In this document: one piece after another, positions 1 through 4,613 of the stretch | Position numbering within the stretch: position 1 is the first letter of the stretch | Layout of the letters: each line of letters starts with the position of its first letter | Source of the DNA: Verrucomicrobiota bacterium | Lineage (GTDB): Bacteria; Verrucomicrobiota; Verrucomicrobiia; Opitutales; Opitutaceae | Assembly (NCBI GenBank): GCA_030916665.1 | Contig: JAUPWC010000061.1 | Location: forward strand, 1 to 5,282 | DNA: 5,282 nucleotides | Reading direction: 5' to 3' | Made by a program: the position numbers and the translations under genes | The notes under the pieces: model-generated | What the model was told of the DNA's origin: nothing | The model's database searches: none | Seen by the model: the letters and a program-made list of their open reading frames with translations, nothing else

Positions 1-44
1 GCGAAGGATCCAAGGGAATACGCGCATTCACTTGGATTCTTCGC
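1..44. repeat. Imperfect inverted repeat (hairpin) at window edge
   Basis: Positions 1-14 (GCGAAGGATCCAAG) pair with 31-44 (CTTGGATTCTTCGC) at 13 of 14 bases, around a 16-base loop. The right arm runs on into CACGGCTCAGAATGACGG. The stretch resembles intergenic repeats of the 'GGATTCTTCGC...CTCAGAATGAC' type that I recall from several bacterial genomes, though I cannot verify copy number here. It lies downstream of the mutarotase gene on its transcript side. It could fold in RNA, but no U-run follows, so it is not a standard intrinsic terminator. The element may extend left of the window. Confidence 0.6.
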
Positions 45-132
45 ACGGCTCAGAATGACGGAAACGAAAATCATAGCAGAAGATCGGATGTTCAGATTTC
101 AGGTCTCGGCTTTCAGGTTTCTACCGCCGGAC
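45..132. other. Gene-free stretch with a short direct repeat
   Basis: I see no credible gene between the hairpin and the mutarotase stop codon. The stretch contains TTTCAGGTCTC (97-107) and TTTCAGGTTTC (111-121), an 11-base direct repeat with one mismatch and a 14-base period, preceded by a partial unit, TTCAGAT, at 91-97. It is AT-richer than the coding DNA. An 84-codon plus-strand frame crosses it but overlaps the 3' end of the mutarotase gene and has no recognisable domain. Confidence 0.5.
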
Positions 133-477
133 TCAATCTTGGTGAAATACTTCCTCCATCCGCGACCACCACTCACCAGGGGCGCGGTCGGGATAAGGGT
201 CCTGCATCGGCTCCATCAGCGCCCACCACTGCTGTGTGGTCGGGTCGGCGGCCATCAGTTTCATGTCGGCGGCGAAGTTGTCGCCCCAATACTCGAAGTG
301 CGAAAATAGCACGCCGTCACGGTGGTAGATCGTGTAGTTGCGGATGTGGCAGACGGCGATCATGGCGAGCACGCCGGGCCAGACGGTGGCGTGGTGCCGC
401 TTGTATTCTTCGAACCGCTCCGGGCGCACACGGAGCGTCATGCCATAGCGGACGGGTTTCTTGGGGGCAGATGACAT
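133..477 (-). CDS. RhaM-family sugar mutarotase, probably L-fucose mutarotase
   Basis: A 114-residue cytoplasmic protein of the L-rhamnose mutarotase (COG3254/RhaM) family, which interconverts alpha and beta anomers of 6-deoxy sugars. Visible family features are the N-terminal strand RYGMTLRV, EEYKRHHATVWP with Tyr25 and His29 at the spacing of Tyr18/His22 in E. coli RhaM, the NYTIY strand (47-51), FSHFEYW (58-64), the Trp pair in QQWWALM (83-89) and a C-terminal EEVFHQD. Length matches the family (about 104-115 aa). The ATG at 477 places the family core directly after about nine extra residues; only a weak GGA lies 9-7 bases upstream. It is transcribed after the SDR L-fucose dehydrogenase-like gene, with a 95-nt gap occupied by a repeat. 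Family membership is clear. Preference for L-fucose over L-rhamnose is inferred from that neighbour, since L-fucose mutarotases of this family are known beside L-fucose dehydrogenases. Confidence 0.9.
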   Translation of the reverse strand: MSSAPKKPVRYGMTLRVRPERFEEYKRHHATVWPGVLAMIAVCHIRNYTIYHRDGVLFSHFEYWGDNFAADMKLMAADPTTQQWWALMEPMQDPYPDRAPGEWWSRMEEVFHQD

Positions 478-491
478 CTTGAATCCGGTTT

Positions 492-561
492 AACCACCAA
501 GGCACGAAGACATGGAGCTGAAGCAATCCGCCCTTCTTTGTGTCTCGGTGCCTCCGTGGTT
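492..561. repeat. Interspersed inverted-repeat element, copy 1
   Basis: The left arm begins AACCACCAAGGCACGAAGAC at 492. The right arm ends GTGCCTCCGTGGTT at 561. The first 21 bases of the arms pair at about 17 of 21 positions around a roughly 25-base centre. The same arm sequence recurs at 2439-2517, so this is a dispersed element and not a gene-specific structure. It fills most of the 95-nt gap between the SDR gene and the mutarotase gene. It would fold as a long hairpin in their shared transcript but has no U-tract, so attenuation or mRNA processing is more plausible than intrinsic termination. Confidence 0.75.
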
Positions 562-572
562 CATTCGTTGGC

Positions 573-1367
573 TCAGGTGCTGGCCTTGGTCGTGCAGGCG
601 CGGTCGAAATGCACGTAGCCTCCGTCCACGTAGAGGATCTGGCCGGTGGTGTGCGAGGAACGCGGGCTCGCCACGAAAACAACCGTGTGGGCGATCTCCT
701 CCGCCGTGGTCATGCGGCGCTCCAGCGGGATGGTCGCCTTGATGGCGGCGAGCGAGGCGGCAGGGTCGGGCCGGGTGGAGAGCCAGCGTTCGTAGAGCGG
801 GGTCATGACCTCGGCGGGCAGCACGGCGTTCACGCGGATGCCGTGCTTCGCCAGGTCGAGCGCCCATTCGCGGGTGAGGCCGTTCATGGCGCCCTTGGCG
901 GCGACGTAGCCGCTGGTGCCGCCCTGCCCCGTCACGGCGCACTTGGAACCGATGTTGATGATCGTGCCCTTGCTCGCGATGAGCGCATCGAGCGCCGCCT
1001 GCACGAGCACGAAGCACTGGGTGATGTTCTTCTCGAGCGAGGCGCGGAAATCGGCGACGGGGCTCCGCAGGCCCACGCCGTCGTTCACGCCGGCGTTGTT
1101 CACCACGCAGTCGATGCGGCCGTGCTTCGCCTGCACGGCGGCGACGGCGGCGCGGACCGCCGGCTCGTCGGTCATCTCGCAATGGAAGCTGTCCGCCCGG
1201 CCGCCCTTGGCGGTGATCTCGGCCACGAGCGCGGCGGCTTCCTCGCGGTTGCGGCCGAAGATGCAGGCCACGGCGCCTTCGGCGGCGAAGGCGCGGGTGA
1301 TGGCGGCACCGATGCCCTTGGCGCCGCCGGTGATGATGACGACTTTGTTTTGCAGTTCGAGATTCAT
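573..1367 (-). CDS. SDR-family L-fucose dehydrogenase (putative)
   Basis: A 264-residue classical short-chain dehydrogenase predicted to oxidise L-fucose to L-fucono-lactone with NAD(P)+, the first oxidative step of the non-phosphorylative L-fucose pathway. Visible features are the cofactor-binding TGGAKGIG (13-20), NNAG (90-93), Asn114, Ser141, and catalytic Tyr154/Lys158 in YVAAK. RVNAVLPAEVMTPLYERW (178-195) and the C-terminal GQILYVDGGYVHFDRA follow. NNAGVNDGVGL, TGQGGTSGY and the PAEVMTPLY segment closely match what I remember of characterised Burkholderia-type L-fucose dehydrogenases, beyond generic SDR similarity. The ATG at 1367 gives the usual SDR N-terminus (MNLELQNKVVIITGG). The frame stays open upstream to 1523, but those residues are low-complexity and precede the family start. 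No Shine-Dalgarno is visible; the leader is C/U-rich. It is followed by the mutarotase gene and divergent from an AraC regulator. Confidence 0.85.
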   Translation of the reverse strand: MNLELQNKVVIITGGAKGIGAAITRAFAAEGAVACIFGRNREEAAALVAEITAKGGRADSFHCEMTDEPAVRAAVAAVQAKHGRIDCVVNNAGVNDGVGLRSPVADFRASLEKNITQCFVLVQAALDALIASKGTIINIGSKCAVTGQGGTSGYVAAKGAMNGLTREWALDLAKHGIRVNAVLPAEVMTPLYERWLSTRPDPAASLAAIKATIPLERRMTTAEEIAHTVVFVASPRSSHTTGQILYVDGGYVHFDRACTTKAST

Positions 1368-1472
1368 GGGGAAAGGGGCTGGGAGGGGGGAGTCCGGGCC
1401 GGACCGAGGGTGGCGGCCGCGAACGGCCGAAGGTGGCAGGATGATAAATCCGGGCCGGCGGGCCACCTCATC

Positions 1473-1489
1473 CCCATTGATAAAATGGG
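1473..1489. promoter_or_regulatory. Candidate operator palindrome in divergent intergenic region
   Basis: CCCATT (1473-1478) and AATGGG (1484-1489) form a perfect 6+6 inverted repeat with a 5-base spacer, GATAA. AT/AT pairs flank it at 1470-1471 and 1491-1492 after one mismatch. It lies between the divergent SDR and AraC starts in an AT-richer patch. Two related blocks, ATGATAAATCCGG (1441-1453) and ATGGATATTCCGG (1497-1508 region), flank it in direct orientation. AraC proteins often use direct half-sites, so either could be the operator. Binding is inference. Confidence 0.4.
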
Positions 1490-1505
1490 CATCAGGATGG
1501 ATATT
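1477..1505 (+). promoter_or_regulatory. Candidate sigma-70-like promoter for the AraC-family gene
   Basis: TTGATA (1477-1482, 5 of 6 to TTGACA) and GATATT (1500-1505, 4 of 6 to TATAAT) are separated by 17 bases. The -35-like hexamer overlaps the palindrome at 1473-1489, which would suit autoregulation. A transcript from here would begin around 1512, very close to the TTG at 1517, so it fits better with translation from the GTG at 1553. This rests on consensus matching only. Confidence 0.3.
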
Positions 1506-1516
1506 CCGGTCGAGCC

Positions 1517-2434
1517 TTGCCAAACCCCGGGCGACCGCCCTACCCCATTCACGTGCCCCGGCCCTCCCCCGCCCCCTCGAAACCCGTCCTCTCGACCCAG
1601 GTGTCGGCGTCGCGGTATTTCTTTCTCGGCCTGACGGGCACGAGCCGGGCCGGCGTCATCCCGGCCTACGGCGGCTTCGAGCAGTGCGACCCGGACTACC
1701 TCGTGCAGCGCGAGGGCGTCCCCTTCGGGGCGCTGGAACTGGTGGCCAGCGGCGAAGGCGCCGTGCGGCTCAACGGCACCGAGCACGCGCTGCGCGCCGG
1801 CAGCCTGTTCTGCTACGACGCCACTACGCGGCTCGAAATCCGCACCGACCCGGTGCGCCCGATGGCCAAGTATTTTCTCTGCCTCACCGGCGCCCGGACG
1901 CGCACGCGCCTGCGCGCCGCCGGCCTGAGGTCGGGGGGCCTCCTCCAATTGGCCATGTTCACCGAGATGCAGCGCGTGTGGGACGACCTCATCCGCGAGG
2001 GCAGCCACCACCGCCCCACCGCCGGGCGCCTTTGCGCAGCGCTCACCGAGGTGTTGCTCCTCAAGCTCGAGGAACTGGCCGGGCTGTCCGTTTCGCCCGG
2101 CCGCGCGGCCGAGGAGAGCTTCCTGCGCTGCAAGGGCGCGATCGAGGCGCAGGCCGCGACGCTCGCGACCCTCACCGACATCGCGCGCGCCACCGGCACG
2201 GGCCCAACGCGCCTCAACCGTCTCTTCCGCCGCTACCAGGGCCTCAGCCCCTACCAGTTCCTGCTGCACCGCAAGATGGCCCTCGCCGCCGAGGCGCTGA
2301 TGAACCCCAACACCCTGGTCAAGGAGGCCGCCGCCCAGGTCGGTTTCGCCGATCCCTACCACTTCTCCCGCTGCTTCAAGCAGGTCCACCGCGTCGCCCC
2401 GAAGGATTTTCAACGGTCGCTCAAACATGTGTAA
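1517..2434 (+). CDS. AraC-family transcriptional regulator
   Basis: A sugar-responsive AraC/XylS-type DNA-binding regulator of up to 305 residues. The N-terminal half (about residues 33-125, RYFFLGL to AKYFLCLTG) looks like the cupin-type AraC ligand-binding domain, with GALELVASGEGAVRLNG and an LRAGSLFCY turn. The C-terminal domain (about 205-300) has two helix-turn-helix units. The first is LTDIARATGTGPTRLNRLFR (219-238), and the second lies in LVKEAAAQVGFADPYHFSRC (267-286) followed by FKQVHRVAPKDFQ. The start is uncertain: TTG at 1517 is the longest, and in-frame GTG codons at 1553 and 1601 would remove a Pro-rich tail and still keep the cupin domain. None has a good Shine-Dalgarno, and an in-frame stop lies at 1481-1483. 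Its position divergent from the L-fucose dehydrogenase-like gene suggests local control of L-fucose genes; the effector is not deducible. Confidence 0.88.
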   Translation: MPNPGRPPYPIHVPRPSPAPSKPVLSTQVSASRYFFLGLTGTSRAGVIPAYGGFEQCDPDYLVQREGVPFGALELVASGEGAVRLNGTEHALRAGSLFCYDATTRLEIRTDPVRPMAKYFLCLTGARTRTRLRAAGLRSGGLLQLAMFTEMQRVWDDLIREGSHHRPTAGRLCAALTEVLLLKLEELAGLSVSPGRAAEESFLRCKGAIEAQAATLATLTDIARATGTGPTRLNRLFRRYQGLSPYQFLLHRKMALAAEALMNPNTLVKEAAAQVGFADPYHFSRCFKQVHRVAPKDFQRSLKHV

Positions 2435-2438
2435 TGTG

Positions 2439-2517
2439 AACCACCAAGGCACAAAGACACCAAGGATCCGGCGGGATCCAAGGGGGTTCATCTTCGTGCC
2501 TTTGTGTCTTTGTGGTT
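2439..2517. repeat. Interspersed inverted-repeat element, copy 2
   Basis: The left arm (2439-2464) and right arm (2492-2517, ending GTCTTTGTGGTT) pair at 22 of 26 bases around a 27-base centre. The left arm has an 8-base period: ACCAAGGC, ACAAAGAC, ACCAAGGA. Its first 20 bases differ from copy 1 (492-561) at one position. The element begins five bases after the AraC stop codon and fills most of the gap to the dehydrogenase. The centre holds GGATCC twice, with GGATCCAAGGG (2474-2484) also present at 6-16. No U-tract follows. Confidence 0.8.
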
Positions 2518-2557
2518 AATCCCTGCTTTCGCAAAATCGTCCAATCGCCTTCCTCCC

Positions 2558-3574
2558 ATGCTCACTATCGTCCTTGAGAAACCCGGCCAGTTCGCCGCCG
2601 TCGACCGTCCCGAAGCCGCCGCCGCACCCGGCTCCGCCCTCGTGCGCGTCCACCGCATCGGCGTCTGCGGCACCGACCTGCACGCCTTCGCCGGCAAGCA
2701 GCCCTTCTTCACCTACCCGCGCGTCCTCGGCCACGAGCTGGGCGTCGAGGTGATCGATCCGGGCGACGACCCGCACGGCCTCCGCGCCGGCGACCGCTGC
2801 TCCGTCGAGCCCTACCTCAACTGCGGCACCTGCATCGCCTGCCGCCGCGGCAAGCCCAACTGCTGCACCGGCCTCCAGGTGCTCGGCGTCCACACCGACG
2901 GCGGCATGCGCCCGCAGTTCCGCGTGCCCGCCCGCAAGCTGCACAAGTCCGCCAAGCTCGACTACGACCAGCTCGCCCTCGTCGAGACGCTCGGCATCGG
3001 TGCGCACGCCGTGGAGCGCGCCGCGCCCACGAAGGACGACTTCATCCTCGTCATCGGCGCCGGCCCGATCGGGCTCAGCGTCATCCAGTTCGCCAAGGTC
3101 TCCGGCGCCACGCTCGCCGTGATGGACGTAAGCGACGCGCGCCTCGAGTTCTGCCGAAAACAACTCGGCGTGCAGCACACGCTCAAGCCCGGCGCCACGG
3201 CCGTAGAGGAACTCAAAAAAATCGGCGGCGGCGACCTGCCGACCTGTGTGATCGACGCCACGGGCAACGCGACCTCTATGATGGGCTGCTTCGACCTCCC
3301 CGCGCACGGCGGGCGCATCGTGTTTGTCGGCCTCTTCCCGGGCGACGTCTCGTTCAACGACCCCAACTTCCACCGCCGCGAGCTGACCGTCATGGGCAGC
3401 CGCAACGCCCTGCCCACCACCTTCCGCGAGGTCATCCGCCTCGTCGAGGAGGGCAAAGTGGACACCCGCCCGTGGATCACGCACCGCTTCGAGCTCGCCG
3501 ACACGCCGACGGTGTTTCCGCAGGACATTGCCGGCAATCCCGCCGTGCTGAAGGCGATGATTGAGGTTCGCTAA
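2558..3574 (+). CDS. Zinc-dependent medium-chain alcohol/polyol dehydrogenase
   Basis: A 338-residue MDR-superfamily NAD(P)-dependent dehydrogenase of the sorbitol/threonine/L-galactonate dehydrogenase-like type. Catalytic zinc ligands are visible as Cys37 (GVCGTD), His59-Glu60 (GHELGVEV) and Glu143 (LVETLGIGAH). The structural zinc loop carries Cys89, Cys92, Cys95 and Cys103 in the usual CGxCxxC...C order. The Rossmann fold has GAGPIG (167-172), with Asp190 at the end of the second strand favouring NAD+ over NADP+. The start is the ATG at 2558, which gives a normal N-terminus (MLTIVLEKPG). The frame extends back to a GTG at 2504, but that codon lies inside the repeat arm. No Shine-Dalgarno is visible. 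It follows the AraC gene on the same strand after a 123-nt gap holding a repeat. A role in oxidising a sugar or sugar acid of the L-fucose route is possible from context only. Confidence 0.88.
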   Translation: MLTIVLEKPGQFAAVDRPEAAAAPGSALVRVHRIGVCGTDLHAFAGKQPFFTYPRVLGHELGVEVIDPGDDPHGLRAGDRCSVEPYLNCGTCIACRRGKPNCCTGLQVLGVHTDGGMRPQFRVPARKLHKSAKLDYDQLALVETLGIGAHAVERAAPTKDDFILVIGAGPIGLSVIQFAKVSGATLAVMDVSDARLEFCRKQLGVQHTLKPGATAVEELKKIGGGDLPTCVIDATGNATSMMGCFDLPAHGGRIVFVGLFPGDVSFNDPNFHRRELTVMGSRNALPTTFREVIRLVEEGKVDTRPWITHRFELADTPTVFPQDIAGNPAVLKAMIEVR

Positions 3575-3575
3575 T

Positions 3576-3986
3576 TCAGTTGGCGACGCCTCCGGCTGTG
3601 GCAGATCCGCGCCCCGCGCGGAAAGTCCAGACCAACAAGCCGGCCAAAACGAGAAGCACGCCCAGAATCAGCGTCAGTCCCGGAAGATCGCTGGAACCTA
3701 TCTTGAGCGCACCGTTGCCGGCCTGCAGGACGAGCACAACGAAGACCAAGGCCCCGACGATCTGGAGGCTGAGTCCGGAGACGGTAAGGGCGCGGCCATT
3801 CCGTTTGCCCGCCAGCTCAAGAATGGGGCCAGCACTGGCCAGCAGGAATGGCAGCAGCACCAAACCAAGTTTATACCAATTCGTAGCCGACAGGTTCATC
3901 GCGAGAGCGATGAGAGGGACGATCTGAATCACGAGGGTGACGTAGAGTCTGATTCGCCCGGAGAATCCGTCAGATGTGTTGCTCAT
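3576..3986 (-). CDS. Small four-helix membrane protein, function unknown
   Basis: A 136-residue protein with four predicted transmembrane segments: about residues 14-33 (LYVTLVIQIVPLIALAMNLS), 38-59 (around GLVLLPFLLASAGPILELAG), 66-89 (around IVGALVFVVLVLQAG) and 101-123 (around LTLILGVLLVLAGLLVW). A basic loop, GKRNGR, lies between helices 2 and 3, and a Gly/Ala-rich tail ends the protein. No enzymatic motif is visible and I do not recognise the family. I chose the ATG at 3986 because a GGAGAG Shine-Dalgarno lies seven bases upstream. The frame also opens at a TTG (4025) and an ATG (4001), neither with a well-placed SD. The gene converges on the dehydrogenase, leaving one base between stop codons. 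An IS630 element begins about 70 bp upstream of the start and may have separated the gene from its promoter or former operon partner. The hydrophobic pattern argues strongly that it is a real gene. Confidence 0.72.
   Translation of the reverse strand: MSNTSDGFSGRIRLYVTLVIQIVPLIALAMNLSATNWYKLGLVLLPFLLASAGPILELAGKRNGRALTVSGLSLQIVGALVFVVLVLQAGNGALKIGSSDLPGLTLILGVLLVLAGLLVWTFRAGRGSATAGGVAN
3606..3622 (+). terminator. GC-rich hairpin just past the dehydrogenase stop, weak terminator candidate
   Basis: TCCGCGC (3606-3612) and GCGCGGA (3616-3622) form a perfect 7-bp stem with a CCC loop, starting 31 bases after the dehydrogenase TAA. No T-run follows (AAAGTCCAG), so intrinsic termination would be weak at best. 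The hairpin also encodes the C-terminal tail of the convergent membrane protein, so it may simply reflect GC-rich codons. Confidence 0.2.
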
Positions 3987-3993
3987 GGCAGAA

Positions 3994-3999
3994 CTCTCC
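3994..3999 (-). promoter_or_regulatory. Ribosome binding site deciding the membrane-protein start
   Basis: On the minus strand GGAGAG lies seven bases before the ATG at 3986. This is the clearest Shine-Dalgarno in the window and supports the shorter start over the upstream TTG and ATG. Confidence 0.5.
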
Positions 4000-4054
4000 A
4001 TGCCAGATGAGGGCACTCCGGTCAAAATGATGGCTATCCGCGGAGTGCTTATTA

Positions 4055-4078
4055 TTGAGTCTCGCCTAATAGACTGAC
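4055..4078 (+). repeat. IS630 terminal inverted repeat, transposase 3' end
   Basis: Starts TTGAGT, then has the 18-base core CTCGCCTAATAGACTGAC. The core is perfectly repeated in inverted orientation at 5098-5115, and the outer six bases match at four positions. A TA duplication sits at 4053-4054. The transposase stop codon begins two bases inside this repeat. Confidence 0.92.
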
Positions 4079-4079
4079 G

Positions 4080-4613
4080 TCAGAGGCAAAGCTCGGATTG
4101 AACCCAGCAGGCGCGGATGATGCGCGGGCGGCGGCGCATCCGGCGCAGAGCCCTGGTGGCATGCAGGCTCAGCTCCCAGCCATGCTCGACGAGCAGGTTC
4201 GCGATTTGATGCTCCTTGAGGTGGGCCCACAGATACTCGACCGGGTTGAGTTCGGGGGCGTAGGCCGGCAGTCGCTCCAACCACAGCCGGCCCCGGCTTT
4301 CCGTGAGCACCGCTTTGACCGGCTTGCTCCGGTGGATGGCCGCGCCGTCCCAGATGACCAGCAACCGGCCGCGAAGATGCCGGTGCAAGGTGCGCAGGAA
4401 CTCGGCCGCCCGCTCGCCGTTGATGCTGCCCTCGTAGATCCGGAAGTAGAACTGGCGCAGCGTCAGCCCCGCAATCACCGAGAGCTTCTCCCAGTTGAAC
4501 GTCTCTCGGAGCACGGGCGTTTCGCCCCGCCGGGCCCAAGTGCGCACCCGGTGCGGCCGGGTGCTCAGCCCGCTTTCGTCGATGAAGACGATGGTGCGGC
4601 GTTCCCGCCGGGC
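4080..4613 (-). CDS. IS630 transposase, DDE catalytic half (orfB frame)
   Basis: This is the catalytic RNase H-fold part of the transposase, 177 codons from the GCC that follows the slippery site to the TGA. It is read by -1 frameshift from the upstream frame and gives a fused product of about 338 residues, normal for IS630 family. Numbered from the start at 5095, the DDE triad is Asp173 in TIVFIDESG, Asp250 in LLVIWDG and Glu287 in PELNPVEYLW, with 36 residues between the second Asp and the Glu. A GTG at 4547 could initiate a free 155-residue product, but that would lose the first catalytic Asp, so independent translation would not give a transposase. A TAA just before the A-run closes this frame upstream, consistent with entry only by frameshift. 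The C-terminal tail is Arg-rich (RRMRRRPR). Confidence 0.88.
   Translation of the reverse strand, partial: ARRERRTIVFIDESGLSTRPHRVRTWARRGETPVLRETFNWEKLSVIAGLTLRQFYFRIYEGSINGERAAEFLRTLHRHLRGRLLVIWDGAAIHRSKPVKAVLTESRGRLWLERLPAYAPELNPVEYLWAHLKEHQIANLLVEHGWELSLHATRALRRMRRRPRIIRACWVQSELCL

Noticed and set aside
1368..1523. Extended N-terminus of the SDR from 1523
   Set aside because: The extra 52 residues cross the divergent regulatory region and precede the standard SDR start MNLELQNKVV.
540..1634. Long plus-strand frame of 364 codons across the SDR gene
   Set aside because: It is antisense to a well-supported SDR. The product is Gly/Ala/Asp/His-rich with no domain, typical of a GC-rich shadow frame.
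916..2439. 507-codon plus-strand frame spanning SDR and AraC genes
   Set aside because: It overlaps two recognised genes in other frames and its translation is Arg/Pro-rich and low-complexity.
2439..2464. CRISPR-like array from the 8-base period in the repeat arm
   Set aside because: There are only three short, imperfect units with no spacers and no cas genes.
1364..2491. 375-codon minus-strand frame opposite the AraC gene
   Set aside because: It is antisense to a clear AraC HTH protein, extends into the repeat element, and shows no domain.
2439..2517. Reading repeat copy 2 as an intrinsic terminator of the AraC gene
   Set aside because: It folds well but lacks a U-run, and the same sequence sits at another locus, so it is a dispersed element first.
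2504..2557. GTG start at 2504 for the zinc dehydrogenase
   Set aside because: The codon lies in the right arm of the dispersed repeat, and the 18 extra residues have no family counterpart. The ATG at 2558 gives the normal N-terminus.
2516..3484. 322-codon minus-strand frame opposite the zinc dehydrogenase
   Set aside because: The opposite strand carries all catalytic and structural zinc ligands; the antisense product is biased and unrecognisable.
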